DNA of 24,206 nt from Firmicutes bacterium UBA3906 (lineage in GTDB: Bacteria; Bacillota; Clostridia; Caldicoprobacterales; DTU083): NCBI GenBank assembly GCA_002391555.1, contig DGFG01000008.1:7164-31369 (forward strand), given 5' to 3'. Positions 7,439-15,823 of the stretch are shown piece after piece (position 1 is the stretch's first letter; the number at the start of each line of letters is the position of its first letter). The notes below the pieces were generated by a model. That model did not search any database, was not told the origin of the DNA, and saw only the letters and a program-made list of their open reading frames with translations. Made by a program: the position numbers and the translations under genes.

Positions 7439-10303
7439 TTAGCTATCTTCACCCATCTTTATACAGGTAAATATCTGCAGCCTAGATAGCATAAATATAA
7501 TCACCGCAAGGCCAGTTACGACCAAGATCCCCAGTGTTGTGTATACCCTTATATAGTCGCTAGCATATGATATTACCCTAAAGGGTGGAATCTGATCCTT
7601 GGCAGCAAAGGACATCTGTAGCATGGGTACAAAGAGGGCAGAGGAAATACCCCCTACTACCACGCCAAAAAGCATTGGTATTACTGAGGTTAAGACCTGC
7701 TCCCAGGTTATCATAGCTGTTAACTCCCTTAGCCTTAAGCCCATAGCCATCATAATACCTGACTGGAACATCCTGCCATGTATGGCTAGGATCCAGAATA
7801 TTAAAAAGCCCGATAGGATTATGACAATAGATATAATAAAGACTAGGGTCAAGGCCCCATTCAAGCCTAAATGTACCGGGTCCCTGTTTAAGGCTATATA
7901 GTCTTCATTTATATTGCTAATGTCTTTGACCAATATCTTGCTTTCTTTTAATGCATTATATAGGTCTTCAGTGGAGGCTCCCTCCTCCATCCTCATCCAA
8001 ACATCATAGGGCTGGATTATTGAGTTGTCGTTTAGATAGTTAAGATGGGCTACCACAAGCATGTCATATACGCCTTCTTCCCTGTCTGTAACCACATTGG
8101 GATTAAAGGAAGGCCAGTAATCAATAATGCCTGCCACCATAAACTGAGCCATACCAATTGGGGCCCAGTACATGGTAAACACGTCCCATTGCTTTAGGTT
8201 AAGGGTTTCTGCTACAGAGCGAGAAATCAATACCATACTATTGCTGTGCATCATATTATTAATATGGTAGTACCAATGCTGGCCACCCAAGCCCCCTGGG
8301 TACCAGGCAGTCTGGGCAAATTCTGTAGGTTCTATCCCCATAAGCCTTGTATAATGAGACTGCTTTCCATCATAAAACCTGCCCTCTATATCCAAGACCT
8401 TGGCCGTTCTCTCAACACCAGGTAGCTGATTGAACTGGTTGTAGGGCGGCTCCTCATAATGGGGGGTCCTGCTACTTGTTTCTTCTTCCTCTGGCCCACC
8501 AGGGGTTATAACACCAGGTGGTGTTTTTGATTCAATATCAAAGGCACCATCGGCTGACCAATAGGCAGTTAGGATGTGGTCAGCTCCGTTGGCATATTTT
8601 ATCTTGTCCTGGGCATTTTGATTGATGGTCCTTGCAGCCGTTGCACTATATAGGCCTGTTGATACAGTCAGGACTATAAAAATCGTTAAGAAACGGTAGG
8701 CATTTGCACTACGGGCAACCTGGATTAGGCTAGTATACATGGACAGGGACCAAACCCGCCTTCCTAGCCTATACAAGCCCTCCACCAGATAGGGAAAGAC
8801 CCTTATAAATATCATGGCTAAACTTAAGGCAAAAATAGCGGGAACAACAAAGAGCAAGGGGTCTATGGACATAGATTCGGCCCCTGTTTGAATAATATCC
8901 TGCTGCCTAACATTAAAGCGGTTATAGCCATAAAGAGAGATGGCCAGTAAAAGAAAGTCCAAAAAGAACCTTTGCCATATGGGTGGCTTGTTCCGCCTAG
9001 TTACATTGTGCTTGTGCTCTAGTATGTTCACACCAGTAGCAAAATAGGTGGGAAGCAGGGTTGTGAAAACTGACAGGACCATACCTATCAAGGAAAAGAC
9101 TAGGGTTTGTTTGTTAAAGTGTATATCTAGTGCCTTTCTATTTACAAATTCTAAAAAGTTGCTAGTCGAGCCTAAAATCCTGGTCAGTAGTATGGCAACT
9201 AGGGGTCCTATAACAATACCAATAAGCCCAAGTATCAGGGATTCGAGAAAATAGGTGTACATAATCTGCCACCGGCCTGCTCCCCGGCTTATTAGAACTG
9301 AAATTTCGTTTCTCTGCCTCTGGACAACCAGGGATGAAACCATGAATAGGTATAAAATCAGCATGATTATAATAGGTACATAAAGGGATACTAGCAAAGG
9401 AGTCAGTCTACTTTGCTGTTCCTTGTATGCGGGTAGGGACTCTATGGTGGGTATGTATACGCTAAAGCCCATGCCCTTTACCCTTGCACTTAGTTCATCA
9501 AAGCTGGCAAAAACCTCTTCTACATTGTCCACATTTATTTTATGGTAATCCATGGCATGGTACCAGATAGTTTTATCAACCTTAAAGTCATTTAAAAAGT
9601 TTTCCTCAAAAAGACTATTAGATAGGTAGATATTTCGGTTGAATTTTGAAATACTGTCAAACCAGTAGAGCTCATTGTCAAAGACAGGCTTGAAAATACC
9701 AACTATTTTAACGCGTAACTCTCCTAAGTCTTCTAGCTTTTTGTTTTTGATAACAAATTCATCACCTATGCCTAGGTGGTAGTTGTATCTAGTAAGGTCC
9801 GATACAATAACCTCGTAGGAATCGCCCACCCTTGTATCCGAGGGTAGTGACCCCTCTAATAGTTCTATATTGTCGTACATATCAGTAAAGTAGCCAAACC
9901 TAAAATTTATAGAGTCATCGGGCACCTGCCGCTGTCTACCATCCTCTATAACATTAAATACTGCTGTCTCATGGTAGTAGACTCTTTGCTCATGGGCTAT
10001 TGGTATTGAGGGTAAAAATTCTCCCTCTAGATAGTTTACGAGCTCATTATATTTTCGGCTATATACCTCATAGCCGCCTACATAATAGTCATACTCACTA
10101 TCTATCCTTAGATAGCCAGGATAGCGGTTACGCTCTAGCTGTTGGTTTTCAAATTCCTTGTCTAGTATATTTTGCATAATCCCGTTGGTGTACAGGGGTA
10201 TACTACACATAAGTGCAATAAACATAATATAGCCTAGTAAAAGACAAATGATCAACCATTTATTTCTAAGCATTTTTCGAAATAGCATCTTTAAGACAGA
10301 CAT
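7439..10303 (-). CDS. FtsX/MacB-type ABC transporter permease, two-domain
   Basis: The product is a 954-residue membrane protein with about ten hydrophobic segments in two FtsX-like repeats. The first membrane segment is near 16-38, an extracytoplasmic domain of about 260 residues follows, then segments near 303-325, 350-375 and 400-425. The second half has segments near 440-460, 488-510 and 543-562, another large outside domain of about 260 residues including a P/E-rich linker (GGPEEEETSS), and a final trio near 825-850, 868-895 and 925-945. The segment RQRNEISVLISRGAGRWQI after the second segment is typical of the FtsX domain. ATG at 10303 with GGGGAGG upstream; it follows the HlyD-like gene by 12 bases. 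MacAB-type transporters use an adaptor plus permease plus ATPase to move lipids, peptides or lipoproteins (family knowledge). No ATPase is next to it here, so substrate and direction are open. Confidence 0.88.
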   Translation of the reverse strand: MSVLKMLFRKMLRNKWLIICLLLGYIMFIALMCSIPLYTNGIMQNILDKEFENQQLERNRYPGYLRIDSEYDYYVGGYEVYSRKYNELVNYLEGEFLPSIPIAHEQRVYYHETAVFNVIEDGRQRQVPDDSINFRFGYFTDMYDNIELLEGSLPSDTRVGDSYEVIVSDLTRYNYHLGIGDEFVIKNKKLEDLGELRVKIVGIFKPVFDNELYWFDSISKFNRNIYLSNSLFEENFLNDFKVDKTIWYHAMDYHKINVDNVEEVFASFDELSARVKGMGFSVYIPTIESLPAYKEQQSRLTPLLVSLYVPIIIMLILYLFMVSSLVVQRQRNEISVLISRGAGRWQIMYTYFLESLILGLIGIVIGPLVAILLTRILGSTSNFLEFVNRKALDIHFNKQTLVFSLIGMVLSVFTTLLPTYFATGVNILEHKHNVTRRNKPPIWQRFFLDFLLLAISLYGYNRFNVRQQDIIQTGAESMSIDPLLFVVPAIFALSLAMIFIRVFPYLVEGLYRLGRRVWSLSMYTSLIQVARSANAYRFLTIFIVLTVSTGLYSATAARTINQNAQDKIKYANGADHILTAYWSADGAFDIESKTPPGVITPGGPEEEETSSRTPHYEEPPYNQFNQLPGVERTAKVLDIEGRFYDGKQSHYTRLMGIEPTEFAQTAWYPGGLGGQHWYYHINNMMHSNSMVLISRSVAETLNLKQWDVFTMYWAPIGMAQFMVAGIIDYWPSFNPNVVTDREEGVYDMLVVAHLNYLNDNSIIQPYDVWMRMEEGASTEDLYNALKESKILVKDISNINEDYIALNRDPVHLGLNGALTLVFIISIVIILSGFLIFWILAIHGRMFQSGIMMAMGLRLRELTAMITWEQVLTSVIPMLFGVVVGGISSALFVPMLQMSFAAKDQIPPFRVISYASDYIRVYTTLGILVVTGLAVIIFMLSRLQIFTCIKMGEDS

Positions 10304-10315
10304 TAATATCCTCCC

Positions 10316-11461
10316 CTAGCGCAGAATTATGGTGTCACCCTCATCAATACCGGAAATAACCTCAATATAGGTAGGCGTTTCCATACCGATTTCAATATCA
10401 ATCTCCCTATTGGTGTCACCATCGCGGACTAGGACATAGTTTCTGCTCCCGTAGGTCCTAAGGCCTGCCCTTGGTAGAACTACAACATTGTTTCTTTCCT
10501 CAAGCACCACCCTAATGCTTGCACGATCGCCTGGCATTACTGTATTGGGCAGTCCTTCTACGGAGAGGATAATAGCATTTCTCAGTCTCTGGTCCCTAGT
10601 CTCTTCATTAGAAGAAGATGGGGTCATAACTACCTCTCCAGAGTATACCTGGTCTCCTACTATAACATCTGCCTTCATACCAAGATGTAATCCTGTAACG
10701 CTAGCAGAGTTTAGCCTCAAGTATAGGTCGCTTGGGTCTACTACTGTATATACAGTAGTGTGGGTATCTACCCAGTCGCCCATTGAAAAGCCCTGCTCAA
10801 AGCCGATAATCCCATCAATAGGGGAAATTAGCTGGGCCTTTTCTAATCTCTCCTTGGTTCGTTCTAAGTCAGTCTCCTGCTGACTTAGGCCTAGCTTAAA
10901 AATCTCAATATCTATATCCTGCTTTTCCTTTTGCTTTTCTAGCCCTTCTAGCTGCTGAGACCATTTTTCTGTATCTTCTTTGGATCCTTGGTCCTTGGCC
11001 TTTGCTAGCTGGTCCTTGGCCTCTTTTATGCTAGCTAAAAGCTCATTATAATCTATCATTATCTTGTCATAGTTAAGCTCTTGTTTTTTTAAGTTAATTT
11101 TCTTTTCTTCAAGACTGTGTTCTAGATCGCCAACATCTAGCTTGGCCAAGACCTGGCCCTTTGTAACACGGTCTCCCATCTTGACATTTAGCTCAGCTAA
11201 CCTGCCGGAATTGTTGCCAAAGTTTAAGGGAATCTCACTAACTGGCACAAAAACACCACCCTCATTTATCTGGCTTATCATATCGTCCCGCTTTACTGTG
11301 TAAAAGCTGTAGTTAGGCTCTGGTGGTTCTGCCAGTGGTGGTGGTAAGGGCTCTTGCTCCTCAGGAAGTAAGAGACTACATGATGATGTTAATACAATTA
11401 TTAGTCCTAAAAATATAGTAATGATACTTGTTTTCTTGCGTCCTATAATTGAAGTGAACAT
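10316..11461 (-). CDS. HlyD/MacA-type membrane-fusion adaptor lipoprotein
   Basis: The product has 381 residues. An N-terminal hydrophobic segment (11-27) ends in LTSSC, an acceptable though not ideal lipobox with Cys28, followed by a proline/glutamate-rich linker (about 33-48). A first half-lipoyl segment (NSGRLAELNVKMGDRVTKGQVLAKLD) spans about 83-110, a long coiled-coil hairpin rich in K, E, Q and L spans about 112-212, and the second half-lipoyl segment (LISPIDGIIGFEQGFSMGDWV) and a beta-barrel follow. The C-terminal membrane-proximal domain ends at GIDEGDTIILR. This is the MacA/HlyD layout that works beside an FtsX-type permease, and the permease gene is 12 bases downstream. ATG at 11461 with GGGGGT about 9 bases upstream. 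In a Gram-positive it would act at the outer face of the membrane. Confidence 0.9.
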   Translation of the reverse strand: MFTSIIGRKKTSIITIFLGLIIVLTSSCSLLLPEEQEPLPPPLAEPPEPNYSFYTVKRDDMISQINEGGVFVPVSEIPLNFGNNSGRLAELNVKMGDRVTKGQVLAKLDVGDLEHSLEEKKINLKKQELNYDKIMIDYNELLASIKEAKDQLAKAKDQGSKEDTEKWSQQLEGLEKQKEKQDIDIEIFKLGLSQQETDLERTKERLEKAQLISPIDGIIGFEQGFSMGDWVDTHTTVYTVVDPSDLYLRLNSASVTGLHLGMKADVIVGDQVYSGEVVMTPSSSNEETRDQRLRNAIILSVEGLPNTVMPGDRASIRVVLEERNNVVVLPRAGLRTYGSRNYVLVRDGDTNREIDIEIGMETPTYIEVISGIDEGDTIILR

Positions 11462-11583
11462 TAGTGCTAGACCCCCATTGTCTTAATTCTGTCTGATATA
11501 AAGTCCTTATAAAAACCTATACTATAATTTTTAACAATTATCCAGTATGGCTTTTATAGCAAACTGCCAAAATACGATAATAA

Positions 11584-11612
11584 ATTCTATCACATATTTA
11601 GCCTTCTTACAA
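11584..11612 (-). promoter_or_regulatory. Promoter of the HlyD/FtsX pair
   Basis: On the minus strand TTGTAA (11607-11612), a 17-base spacer and TAGAAT (11584-11589) form a good sigma-A promoter; TGA just before the -10 makes it an extended -10. Start of transcription near 11577, leader about 115 bases. The rest of the interval 11462-11778 holds the Hsp20 terminator and no gene that I can see. Confidence 0.6.
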
Positions 11613-11683
11613 TTTTTTTAGGGCCTTTCGTAAAATACACAAAAAAGCATACAACAAACCAGTCCTACGAGCTTATTTTGCCT

Positions 11684-11719
11684 TTAAAAAAATCACACAA
11701 GATTATACCTGTGTGATTT
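11684..11719 (-). terminator. Intrinsic terminator of hsp20
   Basis: On the minus strand a perfect 10-bp stem (AAATCACACA pairing with TGTGTGATTT, 11690-11719) around a 10-base loop is followed by a run of seven T, three of them in the stem. It lies 60 bases beyond the hsp20 stop codon. Confidence 0.85.
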
Positions 11720-11778
11720 ACTGCTACTCCTATTAAAGGAGTTCACATATTGGGGGTTAGAAATTTTCCTACTAATTA

Positions 11779-12231
11779 TTAGTTAATCTCTATCTGCTTC
11801 TTTTTCCTTTTACCATCTCCTAGCTTTGCTAGCCTAATTTCTAGGATTCCATTATCGAACTTTGCCTTGATGTCCTTGTCATCTATGTCGTCAAAGTAAA
11901 AGGATCTTCTCATGGAGCAGACCTTGCGCTCCCGTCTGATGTAGTTGTCTCTTTCATCCTGTAAGAGTTCTTGTCTGTCAACTGAAATTGTAAGCCTTCC
12001 ATCATTTAGCTCCACATTTATCTCCTTTTTGTCAATACCGGGGAGCTCAGCCTCTAATAAATAGGCCTTGTCATCTTCCCTTATGTCTACCTTCATTTGC
12101 TTTTCCCCAAACTCAAAGGGTGAAAAGACACTAGGATCAAAAAAGTTATTTAGCATTGAGGGTAGATCAAAAATATCCCTGTCTCTCCCTTGTAGGTTGT
12201 GGTTTCTCCTATATGGTGTTAGTCCGAACAT
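11779..12231 (-). CDS. Small heat-shock protein, Hsp20/alpha-crystallin family
   Basis: The product is 150 residues, the usual size for bacterial Hsp20. A variable N-terminal arm (1-45, with FDLPSMLNNFFDP) leads to the alpha-crystallin domain at about 46-138 (KVDIREDDKAYLLEAELPGIDKKEINVELNDGRLTI; later FDNGILEIRLAK). The tail carries the I-x-I anchoring motif (I147-E-I149). It is an ATP-independent holdase that binds unfolding proteins in the cytoplasm. ATG at 12231 with the near-perfect site AAAGGAGG 7 bases upstream. It is monocistronic, with its own promoter and terminator; a CtsR-like site suggests heat-shock control. Confidence 0.96.
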   Translation of the reverse strand: MFGLTPYRRNHNLQGRDRDIFDLPSMLNNFFDPSVFSPFEFGEKQMKVDIREDDKAYLLEAELPGIDKKEINVELNDGRLTISVDRQELLQDERDNYIRRERKVCSMRRSFYFDDIDDKDIKAKFDNGILEIRLAKLGDGKRKKKQIEIN

Positions 12232-12317
12232 AGCAATTCCTCCTTTAAAATTTTATTGGTCATTATTAATTTTTGCTTAATCCATTCTTTCATTCCTGTT
12301 TGGTCTTAGCCTTGATG

Positions 12318-12341
12318 TTTGTCTTTGTCTTTGTCTTTGTC
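12318..12341. repeat. Tandem hexanucleotide repeat (TTTGTC x4)
   Basis: Four exact copies of TTTGTC (GACAAA on the transcribed minus strand) lie in the hsp20 leader, running straight into the CtsR-like site. A slipped-strand origin is likely. Each copy resembles a degenerate half of the CtsR heptad. Confidence 0.85.
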
Positions 12342-12352
12342 TTTCTTTGACC
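12336..12352 (-). promoter_or_regulatory. CtsR-like operator of hsp20
   Basis: The minus strand reads GGTCAAA, GAA, AGACAAA: two direct heptads with a 3-base spacer, matching the known CtsR operator (A/G-GTCAAA-NAN-A/G-GTCAAA) with one mismatch. It lies at about +2 to +18 from the predicted hsp20 transcription start, where CtsR would block initiation. No CIRCE inverted repeat is present. Confidence 0.55.
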
Positions 12353-12361
12353 TTCAATTAT

Positions 12362-12390
12362 TTTATACCACATATCCCCCAAGCTAGCAA
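12362..12390 (-). promoter_or_regulatory. Promoter of hsp20
   Basis: On the minus strand TTGCTA (12385-12390), a 17-base spacer and TATAAA (12362-12367), with TGG before the -10 (extended -10). Transcription would start near 12354, giving a leader of about 120 bases. Confidence 0.65.
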
Positions 12391-12495
12391 TTTTAACTAG
12401 AGCTTATTTTTAGCTAATAATTTAAATTAGGTCCTATTTGCTCTTTATTTTTGATTTTTTCTCTAGATTACTCCGGAATACGACCAGCTTTTTCA

Positions 12496-12568
12496 TAGGG
12501 CCTTGATGCCAGCATAAGCCCATGGACCTAATACCAATATAGTTAGGCCAAGGCCTTCTTGAGCCCTA
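12496..12568. other. GC-richer intergenic segment with alternative pairings, unidentified
   Basis: The interval 12391-12722 holds no convincing gene. Within it, about 12480-12580 is clearly richer in G and C than its AT-rich flanks. AGGGCCTTG (12497-12505) can pair with CAAGGCCTT (12549-12557); CCTAA (12527-12531) can pair with TTAGG (12543-12547) inside it; and TAGGGC (12496-12501) could instead pair with GCCCTA (12563-12568). It could be a small structured RNA on either strand or a decayed gene fragment. I recognise no RNA family or protein. Confidence 0.3.
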
Positions 12569-12606
12569 GACTTGACCTTATTACACTCAGATGATAAAAA
12601 CTTTTC

Positions 12607-12635
12607 TTGTAATTACAAAAGCTTATATTTATTAT
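12607..12635 (+). promoter_or_regulatory. Candidate promoter of the degV gene
   Basis: TTGTAA (12607-12612), a 17-base spacer and TATTAT (12630-12635). The -35 lies in a 12-bp palindrome TTGTAATTACAA (12607-12618), which could also be a protein site. An alternative extended -10, TGATACAAT, is at 12646-12654. Leader of 60-80 bases. Confidence 0.5.
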
Positions 12636-12722
12636 TGAAAAATTATGATACAATTACTCAAAACATGTTTATCTATAAATGATAGTATGGTTTTAATATT
12701 TTAGCCTAGAAAGGTGAATTAA

Positions 12723-13556
12723 ATGAAAAGCAAAATAATTGCAGACAGCTGCTGCGACCTTAACCCGGAAATAAAGAAAAATGTTGATATTGAACTGGTC
12801 CCCCTTACTATGCGAATAGATGATGTTGAATATGTAGATGATGATAGTTTTAATCAGGCCGACTATATAAAGGCCATGAAAAAATCCAAGCATGCACCAA
12901 AAACCTCATGTCCCTCTGTAAATGACTTTCTAGAGAGACTAAAGGAGGCCAAGGACACCTATATAGTCACCCTGTCCTCCAAGCTAAGTGGGACCTATAA
13001 TAGTGCCATGCAGGCTAAAAAAATGATACAGGAGGAGTTTAGCAACAGGTTTATCCATGTATTTGACAGCAAATCTGCCAGTGTCGGCGAGACCCTGATT
13101 AGCCTAAAGATTAATGAGTTTATTAGTCAAAATCTAAAAAAATTAGAAATCGTTGAACGGGTAAACGAGTATATAAATGAAATGAAGACCTTTTTCGTCC
13201 TAGAGAGCATGGATAACCTAGCAAAGGCAGGTAGACTCAATCCCTTGATAGCCAAGGCAGCCAGTATATTGTCCATAAAACCCATCCTAGGTGAGGAAAA
13301 CGGCAAGATCCGCCTAGTAGACAAGGTCAGGGGCCATGATAGGGCCCTAAGGCGTATGCTAGATGCCATAGGCGATGAGGGCAAGAAGCTTGAAGAGAAA
13401 ATCCTTGGCATAGCCCATTGCAATTGCCTGCAAAGGGCCCTAGACTTTAAGGATAAGGTCCTAAAAAAATACAGGTTCAAAGACGTAATAATTGTCGATA
13501 CTGCAGGTATTAGTACCACCTATGCCAATGATGGAGGTCTAATAATAGCCTTTTAA
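12723..13556 (+). CDS. DegV-family fatty-acid-binding protein (FakB-like)
   Basis: The product has 277 residues, the normal size for DegV proteins. Family marks are the N-terminal IIADSCCDL (5-13), TSCPS at 61-65, SSKLSGTYNSA at 85-95, the SMDNLAKAGRL segment near 161 and the LSIKPIL segment in the second domain. These correspond to the DegV fold that buries a fatty acid, with TS.PS and SGT near the carboxylate (family knowledge). FakB proteins present fatty acids to the FakA kinase for phospholipid synthesis; no fakA is in the window, and many DegV paralogues have no assigned role. ATG at 12723 with AGGTGA 6 bases upstream. It is transcribed alone and ends in a terminator shared with the xylanase gene. 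Confidence 0.92.
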   Translation: MKSKIIADSCCDLNPEIKKNVDIELVPLTMRIDDVEYVDDDSFNQADYIKAMKKSKHAPKTSCPSVNDFLERLKEAKDTYIVTLSSKLSGTYNSAMQAKKMIQEEFSNRFIHVFDSKSASVGETLISLKINEFISQNLKKLEIVERVNEYINEMKTFFVLESMDNLAKAGRLNPLIAKAASILSIKPILGEENGKIRLVDKVRGHDRALRRMLDAIGDEGKKLEEKILGIAHCNCLQRALDFKDKVLKKYRFKDVIIVDTAGISTTYANDGGLIIAF

Positions 13557-13597
13557 GACCTGCTTTGATATCGGTTAAAGACTATATAGAACAAATA

Positions 13598-13640
13598 AAA
13601 TGCGCAGCCCTTAAAGCTGCGCATTATTGTATTATTTCAT
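13598..13640. terminator. Bidirectional terminator between degV and xylanase genes
   Basis: A perfect 10-bp stem, AATGCGCAGC with GCTGCGCATT (13599-13625), and a 7-base loop. On the minus strand it is followed by TTTTATTTG; on the plus strand by an AT-rich tail (ATTGTATTATTTC). It lies 42 bases past the degV stop and about 95 bases past the xylanase stop, so it can end both convergent transcripts. Confidence 0.75.
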
Positions 13641-13719
13641 CTATAAATGGTCCTTTATCCTGCTTGGTCTCTAGCTATGGACCTTGCCAATCATGGGCTT
13701 TATATTTTTAATATAGGCC

Positions 13720-15771
13720 TTACTTGCCTCTGGCCTCAAAAAGCTCTTTTACGTCATCGGGGCCCAAGGGGTAGTTATAGATCCTAAGACTATCTAGGGC
13801 ACCCTTGTAACGGTTACCCGCACCGTCCTTGTCAGCTCCCGCCATCAAGGGCTGGGTAAAACCGCTAAGGTCAACAACATAATCAAAGCTTTGCTCTGCT
13901 TGCTTTGTACCATTTACATATATCCTTAGGCTGTCCTTTTCCTTTACACATACAATATGATTCCATTCATCTGCCTTTATTGGCCCTGTATTTGTTATAA
14001 CAAACTGGGAACCATTGCCGTCCTTGTCTATGGGCATCTGTACATGGAAGTGGGCATTCCCTCCTCTTGTTATAGAGGCCCTCCATAGGGTACTTGTAGT
14101 TGAGACAGGTTCACCATACCAGAGGATTCTAGAGTTATTGGCAATATCATTTGGCTTTACCCAAAAGGATACACTAAAGCTATTAGGGCCAAAGATATTG
14201 TCCTTTCCAAGGCCTAGCTTTACTAGCTCACCCTCTCCAGCAAACTCTATGGCACTACCATCGACGCCTTCTACCCACTTGGTCTCTCCTACATAGGCAT
14301 CTTCGGTGTAGCCTGCTTCATCCTTGGTCATGTCCCCTTCTGCCTCATTAAACTCCCATTTTGCTATGGCCTCTTTTTTGTTTTTCCTTACATATACCTC
14401 ATAGACATTTTCCTTGCCATAACCGGAAACTATAATCTTGGCCTGGGGTGCTTTTTTACTGGTATCAATTATGTATTCCTTGCCATCCTGTTCGGCTCCC
14501 TCTACCCTCATTTCTACATTGAGGTCATTGGCAAGGGGCTTTATCCTAACTTGATCTAGCCCATCATCTATCCTCAAAAGCTGGGTTAAGACACCACAGT
14601 CAAAGGGCTTTAGCCATACTCCATTATCCGCCTCTAAACTTGAAAGTACGGGTTCCTCTACAACCCTCCAAAAAGACTCCTTTGGCCTTTGCTTCATATC
14701 AAACATCATAGGCCAGTCCTTTCTGCCTTTAACAGGATGGTCGTCTAGCCAGGTTGAATCATCTGCAAAACCCCAGGTAGTTACCTTTTTAACACTGTCA
14801 AACTGCTTGAAAATATTAAAAAGCCTTTGGTACCTGTCTGCCTGGTACTTTAGTAGGTCTTGTGTAGGTCCAGGCTTTGAGCTCCTATCGTCCCAGGAAT
14901 ACATGGATATATCAAGCTCTGTTATCTGGATCTCAAGACCAAATTCAGAAAATAGCTCTAGGGTCTTTCTTATATTGTCATAGGAAGGCCAACCTAGCTG
15001 CCAGTGGCCCTGGATACCTAGAGCATGTAAGGGTACCCCATCTGCCTGCAAATCCCTAACTAGCTTCATAAAGGCATCCCGCTTGCCTGGCACCTCTATG
15101 TTGTAGTCATTTAGGACCAGCTTTGCATCTGGGTCTGCCTCATGGGCAAACTGATAGGCCAGCTTTATATAGTCCTCACCGATAGCCCTTAGCCAAGGTG
15201 AGTTCCTAAGGCCACTACCACTATCATCTATTGGCTCATTTACAACATCCCATTCCTTTACCTGGTCCTTGTACTTTTCAACAACGGTAAAGATATGGGT
15301 CCTCATCCTCTCTATAGCCGTTTCTCTAGATACCGGTTCTCCATTCTCCTGAAAAAACCAGGCCGGGGTCTGGCTATGCCATATCAGGGTATGGCCATGG
15401 ACCTCCATATCATGTTCTAGAGCATAGTCTACTATTATATCACCACGGTTAAACTGAAAATTCCCCTCCTGGGGCTGGGTAGCATCTGGCTTCATGGAGT
15501 TACCTGGGGTAATGCTATTAAAATGGTAGCCTATAACATCTCCATAGCCAATTAGTTCATTTGGTTCTAAGCCTACACCTACCATAAAATAGTCCTTGAA
15601 AACCTCCTTTAGGGATGGTATTTCTAGGGTCTTTTTCTCATATACAAAGGAATCGGAGTCCGTGTCCCCACTAGGAGTAGGGTCTGTCTTATCTCCTGTC
15701 TTGCATGCAGCCAGAGACAAGGCCAAGCAAACAATAAGTATAAACGATAGTATCCTCTTGCCAGTTCTCAT
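13720..15771 (-). CDS. Lipoprotein endo-1,4-beta-xylanase, GH10 with C-terminal LamG-like module
   Basis: The product has 683 residues. The signal peptide ends LSLAAC, a textbook lipobox with lipid-anchored Cys23, followed by a D/T/S-rich linker to about 41. The GH10 barrel covers about 50-372: WHSQTPAWF near 131-139, the acid/base Glu179 in WDVVNEP, HWQLG near 256 and the nucleophile Glu285 in ITELDIS. A beta-rich stretch at about 375-465 that I cannot name follows. A LamG/concanavalin-like module covers about 467-680 (WEFNEAEGD, SFSVSFWVKP, WNHIVCVKEKDSLRIYVNG, LDSLRIYNYPL), which probably binds glycan. The enzyme cuts internal xylan bonds with retention (family knowledge), here tethered to the outer face of the membrane. 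ATG at 15771 with GGGAGG 7 bases upstream. It has its own promoter, diverging from a deaminase gene. Confidence 0.95.
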   Translation of the reverse strand: MRTGKRILSFILIVCLALSLAACKTGDKTDPTPSGDTDSDSFVYEKKTLEIPSLKEVFKDYFMVGVGLEPNELIGYGDVIGYHFNSITPGNSMKPDATQPQEGNFQFNRGDIIVDYALEHDMEVHGHTLIWHSQTPAWFFQENGEPVSRETAIERMRTHIFTVVEKYKDQVKEWDVVNEPIDDSGSGLRNSPWLRAIGEDYIKLAYQFAHEADPDAKLVLNDYNIEVPGKRDAFMKLVRDLQADGVPLHALGIQGHWQLGWPSYDNIRKTLELFSEFGLEIQITELDISMYSWDDRSSKPGPTQDLLKYQADRYQRLFNIFKQFDSVKKVTTWGFADDSTWLDDHPVKGRKDWPMMFDMKQRPKESFWRVVEEPVLSSLEADNGVWLKPFDCGVLTQLLRIDDGLDQVRIKPLANDLNVEMRVEGAEQDGKEYIIDTSKKAPQAKIIVSGYGKENVYEVYVRKNKKEAIAKWEFNEAEGDMTKDEAGYTEDAYVGETKWVEGVDGSAIEFAGEGELVKLGLGKDNIFGPNSFSVSFWVKPNDIANNSRILWYGEPVSTTSTLWRASITRGGNAHFHVQMPIDKDGNGSQFVITNTGPIKADEWNHIVCVKEKDSLRIYVNGTKQAEQSFDYVVDLSGFTQPLMAGADKDGAGNRYKGALDSLRIYNYPLGPDDVKELFEARGK

Positions 15772-15804
15772 AATTAACCTCCCTATAGGTCTTTTTTATG
15801 AATG

Positions 15805-15820
15805 CCATAAAATTTTATGG
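15805..15820. promoter_or_regulatory. Perfect 16-bp palindrome at the xylanase transcription start (candidate operator)
   Basis: CCATAAAATTTTATGG is an exact palindrome. The predicted xylanase start of transcription is near 15821, so the palindrome covers about +1 to +17, a classic repressor position. It does not fit the cre consensus. No regulator gene is adjacent, so the binding protein is unknown. Confidence 0.5.
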
Positions 15821-15823
15821 TAA

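Noticed and set aside
12310..12350. The short tandem array as a CRISPR
   Set aside because: The units are 6 bases with no spacers, so it is a microsatellite.
12232..12400. CIRCE element (HrcA site) before hsp20
   Set aside because: No TTAGCACTC / GAGTGCTAA inverted repeat is present; the CtsR-like direct repeat fits better.
12440..12500. Short minus-strand frame of about 20 codons starting MKKLVV
   Set aside because: No ribosome site, low-complexity Lys/Ser tail and no neighbour support; probably chance or decayed sequence.
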